A stretch of 64,000 nucleotides of DNA, taken from Bryobacterales bacterium. GTDB taxonomy: Bacteria; Acidobacteriota; Terriglobia; Bryobacterales; UBA6623. Position numbers and translations under genes: made by a program. Numbering within the stretch: position 1 is the first letter of the stretch; each line of letters begins with the position of its first letter. The notes under the pieces are model-generated. The model was not told the DNA's origin. It searched no databases and was given only the letters and a program-made list of their open reading frames with translations. The stretch lies in contig JAPPMG010000073.1 of the NCBI GenBank assembly GCA_028819215.1, positions 1 to 64,000 of the forward strand. Reading direction: 5' to 3'. Below are positions 1-9,148 of this stretch, one piece after another.

Positions 1-228
1 CCAGTCAGAGCCCCTAAACCCGGCTATTTCCACTTAGCATGGCGAAGTAGGGTAAGGATCAGCGCGTGGCGGACGGCACAACGACGGGACCCTCAAGAAG
101 TCCAGCGCATGGACCCGCAGCCGGATACCTTTGCGGCGGCGTGTCCGTCATTGAAGAGTAGACATTGAAGGCGCTCCCGGCCAGTGCGGCTCTGGGCAGC
201 CGCCAGCGCTAGGAGAGATTTTGATTCT

Positions 229-2949
229 ATGGCTCGCATTGGATTGAAGCGCTTCGGAGGCGTGGCACTTGCTGCTGTGTTCATCACGGCATGGCCACTG
301 GCGAAAGCCGCCGGTCAAGACCAGGCGCAGACAGATCAGGAGGCGCCGGAGCCTCCAGCGGAGCCACAGGAAGACGCTACCGAACCTGCGCTGGACGGAC
401 AGTCGGCACCCGCTGAAGGGGGCGCCGCTGCCCAGCGCACCAACTTGAACCTACTCGGCCAGGAAGACACCCAGTCCGGCGAAGCGCGGCGCAACGAGAA
501 CGTCCAGTTCAATCTGGTCGACACCAATACCCTGCAGGAGCTCAACATCCGCCTAGGCGCGACTGCCACGATCGTCACGGACTTCCAGCCAAGCCGCGAC
601 TACTACGGCGCCGAATACGGTCGGCGTCCGCGACCGGGTCTGCACCTGCCGCCGGCGCGCGGGCAAGCCGTCCACGGCAACATCTTTTGGACCCACGGCA
701 ACAGCGCGTTTTCGGCCCGCTCGTTCTTCCAGGTCGGGGATGTCCAACCCGCGAACGAGAACCGCTACGGATTCCGCGTCGGGCTCCCGGCATGGAAGGG
801 GGCGCGGCTTACGATCAATGCATCGCAGCAAAAGATCCGGGGGCAGGTCAATGGCAACGTCCTAGTACCGCTGCCTAGCGAACGCACGCCCCTGCTCATC
901 GACCCGTCCAGCGGGGAACGCACTGACGATGCCACCCGCGAGATCGTCCAGCAGCTGCTAGAGGCCTACCCCACAGAGCTTCCGAACCGGACCGACATCG
1001 CACCCCGGGCACTCAACACGAACGCGCCCCAGCGAGTTGACACCGACTCGGCGAACCTGCGCCTTGACCAAGGCTTGGCCGACCACGGAAAGCTTGGCTT
1101 CAGCTACGTCTTCACATCGCAAAGCGTGGATGCGTTCCAGTTTGTGCGTGGTGCGAACCCCGATACCGAGATCAAGAACCACCGCCCCCGCGTGACGTGG
1201 ACAAAGGATTGGTCAGCACGGACTGTGACTGACCTTTCGGTTGGGTTTGATCGAATCGGTTCTCTGCTGATCCCCGAACCGAACAACTTCGGGCCGACAG
1301 TTGGTGTCGGCAGGGCGATCGACGGGCAGGGCCCTTCGCCGCTAATCCCAGTGGACCGGGCGCTGAACACGTTCCGGGGTGCCGGGCAGATCGCGCGGGA
1401 GTCTGGCAGACATAGCCTCAAGGCAGGGTTCCACCTCGGCCGCATTCAGCTCAATGGCGTGGAGCAGCAAGCGATTCGGGGCAACACCCAGTTCTCGGAC
1501 AATTTCGGCAACGACGCAATCACCAATTTCCGGCTGGGCAAGCCCACGCGCCTGCTCAAGACCGTGGGCAGCTTCCATCGCGGTTTCCGCCAGTGGGTCA
1601 GCCAGTTGTACGTGGCGGACACATGGAAGCCCGTGCCCGACCTGACCTTGAGCCTCGGCCTGCGCTACGAGCTGGTTACGCCGCCTCAAGAGGTAAACGA
1701 GTTTGAGACCCTGCCCTACGGCTGCGATTGCAACAACTTCGCGCCGCGTTTCGGCTTTGCCTATCGACTCGGCGACCGGATGGGCACTCTGCGCGGCGCC
1801 TATGGCATCTCCTACGGCGAAATCTATCCGGTCACATACAGTCAGTACCGCATCAATGCCCCCAACGTTGTGCGCCTCGTGGTGTTACGGCCAGAGCTGG
1901 TGGACATCATCAGCGGAGCGGCCTTTGCCAACGTGACCCCGGGATCCCGGTCGACTCTGTTCGACATCGCGGACAATCTGGTCGAACCCTACAGCCACCA
2001 GTACAGCCTGAGCTGGGAGGTCGGCCTGTCGCGGACCATGAACTTGCAACTGGGCTATGTCGGCAGCCGGACTCACAAAGTATTCCAAGCCTGGTTCCTC
2101 AATCGCGGGGAACGCCCGCCGGAGGTCCCGGTCACAGTGCGCACCACCAACGTCCGGCGGCCAGACTCCCGGTACAACGACGTGTTGCGCCTGCACAACG
2201 CCTCGCGGGCATATTTCGACGCGGCCCGCGCGGCCTTCGTGATGAGGAACCTGAAAGGATTCACGATCGACGCCGCGTACTGGTTCAGCAAGTCGATCGA
2301 CCTGGGCAGCGACTATACCAACACGATGAACGGCGGCGATGCCCGCCGGGCGGTCAGCCAGACCGCGAACAACATCCACTCAGACGTCAAGTCGCTGAGC
2401 TTCTTCGACCAGCCGCACGCCCTCCTGCTGCGAGCTGCCTACAAGTCCCCGGCCGGCCGGAACTGGGCCGGCCGCATCTTCGGGAACTGGGAAGTTTCGA
2501 CGGTGACACTGCTCAAGACGGGCACGCCGTTCACAGTCCAAACCGGATCGGACGGGCCGGGATTCGGGAACGTGGATGGTGCGATGGGCGATCGGCCGCA
2601 CCTACTCGACCAGTCGCTGCTGGGCCAAATCGTTGGCGACCCCGATACTTCGCGGCAGATCCTCTCCCGAGAGAAGTTTGCGTACCAAGCTGTCGGAGAC
2701 TTGGCCGGTGATCTGGGACTGCGCACTTTCCGCAAGGGCAAGATCGCTAACGTCAACGCCAGCCTCTCGCGCAGCTGGACGGTCAGCGGGGAGAATCGCC
2801 TCACTTTGAGAGCCGAGTCGGTCAACTTCTTCAACACACCCCAATTCGCCGACCCCACCACCAGCATGACGTCGCCCAGCTTCGGGCGCATCACCAACAC
2901 GCTCAACGACGGCCGCACCTTCCGGTTCACGCTGCAGCTCGATTTCTGA
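229..2949 (+). CDS. TonB-dependent-receptor-like outer membrane protein
   Basis: Predicted outer-membrane beta-barrel of 906 residues, distantly like the Oar-type TonB-dependent receptors of Acidobacteriota. The ATG at 229 is chosen over the upstream in-frame GTG at 184 because AGGAGAG lies at 211-217 and a clean signal peptide follows (residues 1-28). After the signal peptide comes a Pro/Glu/Ala-rich stretch (about 30-65). A plug-like segment and a long region of aromatic, alternating barrel strands follow, ending in the C-terminal Phe typical of barrel proteins. The usual N-terminal carboxypeptidase-regulatory domain is missing, unlike the receptor at 16713-19919. Substrate unknown. It stands alone, followed by a hairpin at 2987-3002. 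The family call rests on overall character rather than one decisive motif. Confidence 0.75.
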   Translation: MARIGLKRFGGVALAAVFITAWPLAKAAGQDQAQTDQEAPEPPAEPQEDATEPALDGQSAPAEGGAAAQRTNLNLLGQEDTQSGEARRNENVQFNLVDTNTLQELNIRLGATATIVTDFQPSRDYYGAEYGRRPRPGLHLPPARGQAVHGNIFWTHGNSAFSARSFFQVGDVQPANENRYGFRVGLPAWKGARLTINASQQKIRGQVNGNVLVPLPSERTPLLIDPSSGERTDDATREIVQQLLEAYPTELPNRTDIAPRALNTNAPQRVDTDSANLRLDQGLADHGKLGFSYVFTSQSVDAFQFVRGANPDTEIKNHRPRVTWTKDWSARTVTDLSVGFDRIGSLLIPEPNNFGPTVGVGRAIDGQGPSPLIPVDRALNTFRGAGQIARESGRHSLKAGFHLGRIQLNGVEQQAIRGNTQFSDNFGNDAITNFRLGKPTRLLKTVGSFHRGFRQWVSQLYVADTWKPVPDLTLSLGLRYELVTPPQEVNEFETLPYGCDCNNFAPRFGFAYRLGDRMGTLRGAYGISYGEIYPVTYSQYRINAPNVVRLVVLRPELVDIISGAAFANVTPGSRSTLFDIADNLVEPYSHQYSLSWEVGLSRTMNLQLGYVGSRTHKVFQAWFLNRGERPPEVPVTVRTTNVRRPDSRYNDVLRLHNASRAYFDAARAAFVMRNLKGFTIDAAYWFSKSIDLGSDYTNTMNGGDARRAVSQTANNIHSDVKSLSFFDQPHALLLRAAYKSPAGRNWAGRIFGNWEVSTVTLLKTGTPFTVQTGSDGPGFGNVDGAMGDRPHLLDQSLLGQIVGDPDTSRQILSREKFAYQAVGDLAGDLGLRTFRKGKIANVNASLSRSWTVSGENRLTLRAESVNFFNTPQFADPTTSMTSPSFGRITNTLNDGRTFRFTLQLDF

Positions 2950-2986
2950 CAATGGACTGACTGGGACCGCCGATCACAGCCCAGCA

Positions 2987-3002
2987 GGCCGCGAACGCGG
3001 CC
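2987..3002 (+). terminator. Hairpin downstream of the first receptor gene
   Basis: GGCCGC-GAAC-GCGGCC, a perfect 6-bp GC stem with a 4-base loop, lies 38 bases after the stop codon at 2949. There is no T tract. Factor-independent activity is therefore uncertain, but the position fits transcript end formation. Confidence 0.45.
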
Positions 3003-3106
3003 GTCAGCAGTGTCCGGCCGTTGGCGCGCCCGCGCCCAGCAACGCTCTCGCCCGGACATTGGTCCTTATCAGTGCTGGTTCTGCATGCGCTAGACTCACT
3101 CCAACC

Positions 3107-4876
3107 ATGCGTCTCCGCCTCTTGCTACTCCTTGTCGCGGGTGTTGCTTGCTTGCAGGCTCGCGTCGAGGAAAACGTCGTTTACGCCATGCGCGGCGGGC
3201 TGGCGATGCTGCTCGACGTTCACTACCCCGAACGCTCCAACGGATTCGGGATCGTCTTCATCCCCGGCAGCGGCTGGCACGCGCCGCTCGCGTACGATGC
3301 GTCGCCACTGAAGGCCTCAGGGTTCGCGAAACTCTACGTTCCGCCCCTGACCGAGGCGGGCTTCACCGTATTCGTGATCAATCACCGCGCTGCCCCGCGC
3401 TACTCCTACCCAGCACCGATCCAGGACGCCCAAAGAGCGGTGCGATTCGTGCGCCACAACGCGGACCGCTTCGGCATCGATCCCAATCGCATTGGCGGCG
3501 TGGGCGGTTCTTCCGGAGGACACCTCATCAGCATGCTCGGCGTGCTGGATGGGGGCGGCGAACCAGCCAGCCCTGATCCGGTCGAGCGCGCGAGCGCGAA
3601 GTTGCAAGCCGTATTCGCCAGGGCGGCGCCGTTCGATCTGACACGCGTTACGGGACGCTCTTCCAGCGGATCGGTCTCCTCGCTCCTAGGGATGCGCCTA
3701 GCGGCGCGTGACGCACCGTCTTCTAGGGAGCACCGCACCTATTGGGCGGCCTCGCCGGCAGCGCACGTGTCGCCCGACGATCCGCCGTTCTTGCTGATGC
3801 ACGGAACGGCCGATGATCGGGTACCGCACGGTCAGTCCGAGAAGTTTCTTGCACTGCTCGAGACGGTCGGGATCGAAGCCGAGCTGGTCCTGATCAAGGG
3901 CGGCGGGCACGGAGCGAGCTTTCCCGGCGCTACCAACCCTCCTAACTACCTGGGGGCGATGGTGAGCTTCTTTGAGAGGCACCTGTCGAGCGAAGCGAAA
4001 GCGGGCGCTTCGCCGCCAAAGCTATCGCAGCGAGACCCCCGCGTCGAGCGGAATGTCCCGTTCGGCATGGTCTCCGGCGGTGCGCTGCTCATGGACGTGT
4101 ACCGTCCTGACCAGCCGAACGGAATCGGGATCCTGCACATCACAGGGAGCGGCTGGCACTCCCCGCTCGCAGCCAGCGCGCCGCAACAGAAGGCCAGTCG
4201 CCAGGTGGAGGTCTTCGGCGCGCCACTCGTAAAGGCCGGCTACACGGTATTCGCGGTGAACCACCGCACCGCGCCTCTGAATAAGTATCCCGCCCAACTC
4301 GAGGATGTTGAGCGAGCTGTGCGATTCATACGCTTTCACGCCGCACGCTGGGGCATCGACCCAGAGCGCGTTGGCGGTGTCGGCGGATCGTCCGGCGGCC
4401 ATCTCACGCTGATGCTGGGAGTGTTCTCCACGGCCGGCGACCCGGAGGACCCCGACCCTGTCAACCGTGGGAGCGCGCGGCTACAGGCCATCGTGCCGTG
4501 GGCACCCCCGACGGATCTGGTGATGCTCAACGGCGAGTACGGCCAGGGCACGTTCGGCTCGCTGTTCGGGATGCGCCTCATGGCGCGAGATCCGCAGAAC
4601 TCGCCCCAATTCAAGGCATATCGGGATGCGTCGCCGATCCACCACGTATCGCCTGACGACCCGCCCACGCTGCTCATCCACGGCGACGCGGACAGAGTGG
4701 TGCCGCTTGGCCATTCCGAAATGATCGCCGCTCGCATGCGTACCGTCGGCATCGCCGTGGAGGCGCTGGTCATTCCCGGCGGGGGACACGGAGCATCGTT
4801 TCCCGGCAAGAGACCGGACGCGCCGGACTACGCGCAAGCCGCAGTGGACTGGTTCGACCGCCACCTGCGCGATTGA
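3107..4876 (+). CDS. Tandem-duplicated alpha/beta hydrolase (esterase/lipase type)
   Basis: Exported protein of 589 residues made of two alpha/beta hydrolase domains of the BD-FAE/esterase-lipase type. Start ATG at 3107 opens a hydrophobic signal segment (residues 1-19) and lies 10 bases after a TAGACT element at 3091-3096. Each half carries a GGSSGGH nucleophile elbow, with the catalytic Ser at about residue 136 and 429, an offset of 293. Each half also has an acidic-residue loop after HG (HGTADDRVP and HGDADRVVP) and a GGGHGASFPG histidine motif. Both active sites therefore look complete. The halves are clearly homologous, with shared GSGWH, NHR.AP and GIDP.R.GGVGGSSGGH blocks. Two-domain versions of this hydrolase are uncommon. 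The likely role is hydrolysis of ester substrates in the periplasm; the substrate is unknown. Confidence 0.85.
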   Translation: MRLRLLLLLVAGVACLQARVEENVVYAMRGGLAMLLDVHYPERSNGFGIVFIPGSGWHAPLAYDASPLKASGFAKLYVPPLTEAGFTVFVINHRAAPRYSYPAPIQDAQRAVRFVRHNADRFGIDPNRIGGVGGSSGGHLISMLGVLDGGGEPASPDPVERASAKLQAVFARAAPFDLTRVTGRSSSGSVSSLLGMRLAARDAPSSREHRTYWAASPAAHVSPDDPPFLLMHGTADDRVPHGQSEKFLALLETVGIEAELVLIKGGGHGASFPGATNPPNYLGAMVSFFERHLSSEAKAGASPPKLSQRDPRVERNVPFGMVSGGALLMDVYRPDQPNGIGILHITGSGWHSPLAASAPQQKASRQVEVFGAPLVKAGYTVFAVNHRTAPLNKYPAQLEDVERAVRFIRFHAARWGIDPERVGGVGGSSGGHLTLMLGVFSTAGDPEDPDPVNRGSARLQAIVPWAPPTDLVMLNGEYGQGTFGSLFGMRLMARDPQNSPQFKAYRDASPIHHVSPDDPPTLLIHGDADRVVPLGHSEMIAARMRTVGIAVEALVIPGGGHGASFPGKRPDAPDYAQAAVDWFDRHLRD

Positions 4877-4877
4877 A

Positions 4878-4893
4878 CCGGCCCACAGGCCGG
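4878..4893. terminator. Hairpin between convergent genes
   Basis: CCGGCC-CACA-GGCCGG is a perfect 6-bp stem with a 4-base loop. It sits directly after the hydrolase stop (4876) and before the end of the oppositely oriented serine hydrolase (4906), so it could serve both transcripts. No T tract is present. Confidence 0.5.
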
Positions 4894-4905
4894 CGCGAAG
4901 GCTGC

Positions 4906-6189
4906 TCAGTCGACTAGAGCTTGGTAGGTCAATGTCTGGAAATCCTGCCGTATGTTGAGGTGCGTGTAAGGACGGACCTGCGTCATCAGGATTCCGATCA
5001 GCTCGTCCTCCGGATCAACCCAGAACACTGTGCAGTAGGCACCGCCCCAACCATAGGTGCCCTCCGCGCTGGGCACGGCGCTGCGACCCAGATCGATAGA
5101 CACCGAATAGCCGAGGCCGAACCCGAAGCCCTCGCCGCGCAGCCAGATCGCGCGGTCGCCCGTGTGGTTCACGGTCATCAGCCGCACCGTGCGCGGACTC
5201 AGAATGCGCGTGCCGTCGAGCTCCCCGCCGTTGAGCATCATCTGGTGGAAGCGGAAGTAGTCGCTGGTCGTGGAAACGAGTCCGCCGGCACCACTGAAGT
5301 AGACGTGCGGCTCCCGCACCCAGCGACTCTGCTCGTCGGGCTTTTCCTGCAGCACGATCTTTCCGGCGTCGTCCGGCCGGTATAGGGCGGCGAAGCGCGG
5401 CAGCTTTTCGCCCGGCAGGTAGAAATGCGTGTCCCGCATGCCAAGCGGGCCGAAGATCTTCGTGCTGAGGTACTCGTCCAAGCTCATCCCCGAGAGCACT
5501 TCGACCAGTCTTCCAACCACATCTGTGGCAGGTCCGTACTCCCAGCGCTCTCCCGGCTCGAAGTTCAACGGCAGCTTGGCCAAAGCTGCGACGTAATCGC
5601 CCACTGTGCCATCGGGCTTGCGGCTCTGGCGCAGTTCGTTGTAGAGGCCGCGCGTGACGCCGCGATAGGTATTGGCGAGGCCGGCGGTATGCGTGAGCAG
5701 GTGCTGGATAGTGATCGCGTTCTCGGCTCCGACAGCCTTGAAGGGCCCGCGGGCGTAGTCGCCAGGCTCGACTGGCACGGCAACCTCCATGTCGGCGAAC
5801 TCTGGCAGATATTTCGCAACCGGGTCGCGCAGCAAGAAGCGCCCCTCCTCCCAAAGCATCATCAGGGCCACGGAGGCGATCGGCTTGGTCATCGAGGCGA
5901 TCCGAAAGATGACGTCGGTGGACATCGGCGCGCTGGCTTCAACGTCCCGATGGCCGAAGCTCTTGTGGTAGACGATCTGGCCGCGCCTGGCAATCAGAGC
6001 GACCACGCCGGGCACCTCGTTGCGGTCGACGTAGCCTTGCAGGCTCCGGTCGATGCGGACCAGCCGGTCGGGAGCGAATCCGGCCATCGCGGGGTCGGAA
6101 ATCGTGGCGGAATCGGCTGCGAGTCCGGGAACGAACAAGGCGGCGGCAACCAGCCCGACAGCGAATGCGTGGCGCGAGTGATGTCTCAT
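4906..6189 (-). CDS. Serine hydrolase of the class C beta-lactamase / family VIII esterase type
   Basis: Secreted protein of 427 residues with a signal peptide (1-25). The acylating S-x-x-K motif is S99-M-T-K102, and the second motif has Tyr218 in WEYGPATD, the form seen in family VIII esterases rather than true beta-lactamases (Y-x-N). The HLLTHTAGL block at about 163-171 is also typical. The start at 6189 is supported by an AAGGAG ribosome site 7-8 bases upstream; a longer in-frame reading to 6570 has no support. Esterase or peptidase-like activity on small esters or amides is more likely than antibiotic resistance. It is convergent with the tandem hydrolase and divergent from the sulfatase. 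Confidence 0.88.
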   Translation of the reverse strand: MRHHSRHAFAVGLVAAALFVPGLAADSATISDPAMAGFAPDRLVRIDRSLQGYVDRNEVPGVVALIARRGQIVYHKSFGHRDVEASAPMSTDVIFRIASMTKPIASVALMMLWEEGRFLLRDPVAKYLPEFADMEVAVPVEPGDYARGPFKAVGAENAITIQHLLTHTAGLANTYRGVTRGLYNELRQSRKPDGTVGDYVAALAKLPLNFEPGERWEYGPATDVVGRLVEVLSGMSLDEYLSTKIFGPLGMRDTHFYLPGEKLPRFAALYRPDDAGKIVLQEKPDEQSRWVREPHVYFSGAGGLVSTTSDYFRFHQMMLNGGELDGTRILSPRTVRLMTVNHTGDRAIWLRGEGFGFGLGYSVSIDLGRSAVPSAEGTYGWGGAYCTVFWVDPEDELIGILMTQVRPYTHLNIRQDFQTLTYQALVD

Positions 6190-6422
6190 GGATGACTCCT
6201 TAGTGCCGCGCCCTCCCGTCGCGACGGACGACCGGCAGGAGCGGACCCTATAGGTTGTACCAAGACCGCTGTCGACCTGTCCCCGCCATCGCGCGACTGC
6301 TACTATGCGACCGCGCATGGCCGCGTCGCGATTCGGCGCGCGCTCAATGCCGCAGATCCATGCACGAGCAACAGGCTGTCCAAAGCCCCCATCCCGGTCC
6401 CGACTCATCGCGGAAGAACCAC

Positions 6423-7703
6423 TTGAACGTTTCCCGGCGCAGCCTGCTGGCAGGCCTGCCGGCTGTCGCTCTGCGGGCGCAGCAGCGGCAGCCGAACTTC
6501 CTAGTGATCGTCGCCGACGACCATGGCTGGAACGATCTCGGCTGTTACGGACACCCGGTGGTGCGCACACCCCACTTGGATCGCATGGCAGCGGACGGCG
6601 CGCGCTTCACGCACTGCTACACCACTGCGCCGTTGTGCAGCCCCGGACGCGGGGCAGTAATGACCGGGCTGTACCCGCACGTGTCCGGAGTCACGCGCTT
6701 GGTGCAGGGCGAGGATGCGTCCCGCCTGTCCATGCGCCCGGACTTGTGGACGTTCGCGAAGGGGCTGGAGGAACTGGGCTACGTAAATGCTGCAGCGCGC
6801 AAGTGGCACCTGTCGACGGCCGGTGCGCTGCCGCACGGCTTCCATCACGAGTTTCCGTCCAGAGAGACCTACTTGGAGCAAGCAGAAGCCTTCTTGGAGC
6901 AGCGCCACGATCGTCCGTTCTGCCTGTACTTCTGCCCGACCCACACCCATCGTCCCTTTCGCAGTCATAGCGGGTTCGAGTATTCGCCCGACGATGTCGC
7001 CCACTGCCTGCCACCGTACCTGAAGGACACACCCCAGGTGCGCGAACACTACTCGTGGTACCTCTCGGAAATCAGCAAGATGGACGATGAGATCGGACGG
7101 CTGGTTGCAGCTCTGGAGCGGAGCGGGGAGTTGGATCAGACTGTGGTGGCATTTCTGACCGATCACGGTCCGTCGCTGCACAGGGCCAAGTTCTCGCTGT
7201 ATGACTGGGGCACCCATTCGAGCCTGGTCATGCGCGGCCCTGGTGTCTCCGGCAGCGGCCGAGTCGACACGGGGCTGGCATCCACCATCGATGTTGGCCC
7301 GACGCTACTTGGTCTCGCGGGCGGTGCAGCTCCAAGATCATGCCAAGGGATCGAGCTCGGCCCGCGCCTCGCGGGGCGGGACGCGAAGCCGCGCAGCCTG
7401 GTGTTCTCTGAGCACCATGAGAACAACCACCTCACGGCGGTGCGCGGAGAACGTTTCAAACTGATCCGCAATCACACCAAGGACGAGCCCCTCGTGTCGC
7501 CGCGAAATATCCGCAATTGGCAAGGCATGGACGTGGACACGCTCCGGCAGCCCTACCCGCTGCCGCGGCCGGACCGCGAGTTGTTCGATCTGGCCGCCGA
7601 CCCGCTGGAAAGCCGCAACCTCGCGGACGACCCTGCCTACCGCGATCAGCTCGTGAAATTGGAGGGCGAACTAGACACGTGGTCTGCCCTTCCCCGGCAG
7701 TGA
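6423..7703 (+). CDS. Tat-exported sulfatase (type I, formylglycine)
   Basis: Alkaline-phosphatase-superfamily sulfatase, 426 residues from the proposed TTG start at 6423. The TTG is preferred because GGAAG lies 6 bases upstream (6412-6416) and the protein then opens with a Tat-like SRRSLLAG signal. An in-frame ATG at 6360 would add 21 residues. The metal-binding ADDHG lies at 31-35. The formylglycine motif C72-S-P-G-R76 carries the Cys converted by a maturase (not seen in this window). The enzyme removes sulfate esters, probably from polysaccharide or aromatic sulfates. It is divergent from the serine hydrolase at 4906-6189. The second sulfatase, at 60674, is a lipoprotein and not a close copy. 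Confidence 0.85.
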   Translation: MNVSRRSLLAGLPAVALRAQQRQPNFLVIVADDHGWNDLGCYGHPVVRTPHLDRMAADGARFTHCYTTAPLCSPGRGAVMTGLYPHVSGVTRLVQGEDASRLSMRPDLWTFAKGLEELGYVNAAARKWHLSTAGALPHGFHHEFPSRETYLEQAEAFLEQRHDRPFCLYFCPTHTHRPFRSHSGFEYSPDDVAHCLPPYLKDTPQVREHYSWYLSEISKMDDEIGRLVAALERSGELDQTVVAFLTDHGPSLHRAKFSLYDWGTHSSLVMRGPGVSGSGRVDTGLASTIDVGPTLLGLAGGAAPRSCQGIELGPRLAGRDAKPRSLVFSEHHENNHLTAVRGERFKLIRNHTKDEPLVSPRNIRNWQGMDVDTLRQPYPLPRPDRELFDLAADPLESRNLADDPAYRDQLVKLEGELDTWSALPRQ

Positions 7704-7751
7704 CCCGAGGTGCGGGCAGCGTTGGTGCGGCACGCCGAGCTAGCCCGGACG

Positions 7752-8576
7752 TTACGAACCGTTGGCCGTCTCGTCGAGGTAGGTTGCGATGTCTGCAATC
7801 TCGTCGGACGTGTACACCGCATCAAGGTCGTCAGGCATCGACGAACGCGCCCGAGTCTGCTGTCGCTTGACGTCTGCCTTGGCGAAGGACCGCAGGGGTG
7901 GCGGCACCGATGCCGAATCGAAAACTCGGATGCGAGTCTCGGTCTCCTCGGCCAGAACGCCTGCTAGCGTCTCGCCGCTGCGCAGCTCAACCTGAACCTG
8001 CTCGAAGCCGAAGGCAATGCGCCCGTGCGGCTCTCGCACGTCTTGTTCCAACTCCTGCGGGGTCTTCCCCTTCGCCGCGATCTTCAGGTTGGGCCCGACC
8101 GGCGTGCCCAAGCCATCGAGCTGGTGACAAACGCTGCAGCGGCGTTCGCGGGTCAGGTCAAAGAACAATTCCTTGCCACGCATGGCTCCTGCCGAGAGTT
8201 CCGCCGGCTGCGGGGAGTCCAATGCCGCCCCAAGCTCAACGATGGCTGCCGCGCCTGTCGGCGGTTCGCTGGACAGGCTCATGACATACGCGGTGACCGC
8301 CCAGACCGCATCCTCGGCGAGCACGTCCTTCCAGCCCGGCATGCTTGTGCCAGGCAGGCCGTCCGCCGTGATGCGAAACAGCTCATTGGGATCCCACACG
8401 CGGTCACGCAGCGCTGGCCCGCGCGCCGATCGGCCCTCCGAGCCATGGCAGTAGCCCACGGCGCAACTCTTGGCGAACTGTGCAGAGCCCTGTTCGATGA
8501 GGTTCTCGGAACTCAAGTCGACCGTATCCGCCCCTTGCGACCCAGCGACCAACAACAGTGCGACAGCTAGCCTCAT
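7752..8576 (-). CDS. Diheme c-type cytochrome with PVC-type heme-binding C-terminus
   Basis: Periplasmic protein of 274 residues with a short signal peptide (1-15). The first heme site is atypical: C38-A-V-G-Y-C43-H44, i.e. C-x4-C-H, followed by a candidate axial Met79 in TSMPGW. The second site is canonical C147-S-V-C-H151 followed by VGPNL. The C-terminal part, with the GRIAFGFEQVQVEL... segment and a final DEIADIATYLDE helix, matches the putative heme-binding domain described from Pirellula and Verrucomicrobium (TIGR02603-like). It is probably an electron carrier for an extracytoplasmic dehydrogenase; no partner is adjacent. Start 8576 is chosen for the signal peptide. Confidence 0.8.
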   Translation of the reverse strand: MRLAVALLLVAGSQGADTVDLSSENLIEQGSAQFAKSCAVGYCHGSEGRSARGPALRDRVWDPNELFRITADGLPGTSMPGWKDVLAEDAVWAVTAYVMSLSSEPPTGAAAIVELGAALDSPQPAELSAGAMRGKELFFDLTRERRCSVCHQLDGLGTPVGPNLKIAAKGKTPQELEQDVREPHGRIAFGFEQVQVELRSGETLAGVLAEETETRIRVFDSASVPPPLRSFAKADVKRQQTRARSSMPDDLDAVYTSDEIADIATYLDETANGS

Positions 8577-8783
8577 CAGCGCCCCCTCCGGTCGAGACCT
8601 CCAGTTCGTACCTGCACGTGATTCATAACAGGCAGCTCGCTGCCAGCGCGCAGGCCATGTCTCGCGAGATGTATCCCATTCTTGCAGGTGCATTGCCGGG
8701 CTACCGAAAACCCGCTCTGAGCAGGTGGCCGTCGGGTGCGGACAAGCCGACGCCACTCGATGGTGAATCGAGGGAGCGCCGAC

Positions 8784-9017
8784 TCACCGAATTCGACTCC
8801 GCCGAGCAAGGCGGAGCGCTGAGGAGACGAGCGCACCGCCAAGGAATCCCGCGACCGCCAGTACCGGAGGCCAGACATCGAAGAGCGACCCCATCGGAAG
8901 CCCCCCGGGTAACACGTCGTTCAGCAGTTCTACGAACGCTCCGGCGAGCGCCCCTAAAGCTGCCCAAATCAACGCCGTCCGGACTGTGCCGCGAATGTGT
9001 CTGTGCCACTTCTTCAT
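8784..9017 (-). CDS. Small membrane protein, probably truncated by frameshift
   Basis: 77 residues with two predicted hydrophobic segments (about 12-35 and 45-68). An excellent AAGGAGG ribosome site precedes the ATG at 9017, so translation is likely. As I recall it, a small membrane family of Acidobacteriota and Gemmatimonadota continues after LRLA with an Arg-rich stretch, L-S-LPRF and a glycine-rich second half. Here the reading frame ends, but ESALPRF appears in another minus frame immediately downstream (about 8745-8790), and a Gly/Leu-rich tail appears in the third frame to about 8700. The intact part is probably the N-terminal half of a decayed gene. Function unknown. Confidence 0.6.
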   Translation of the reverse strand: MKKWHRHIRGTVRTALIWAALGALAGAFVELLNDVLPGGLPMGSLFDVWPPVLAVAGFLGGALVSSALRLARRSRIR

Positions 9018-9148
9018 GGCTGCCTCCTTACGATTCCAGGTAGCAGGTTCTCGCTCATGTGGTCGCCGGAGCCCGCTCGCGATCGCAGTTTGGCAGCTTG
9101 ACCGGAAACTCGACCACGAACGCCGAATACTCTTCGAGAGTCAGAGCC

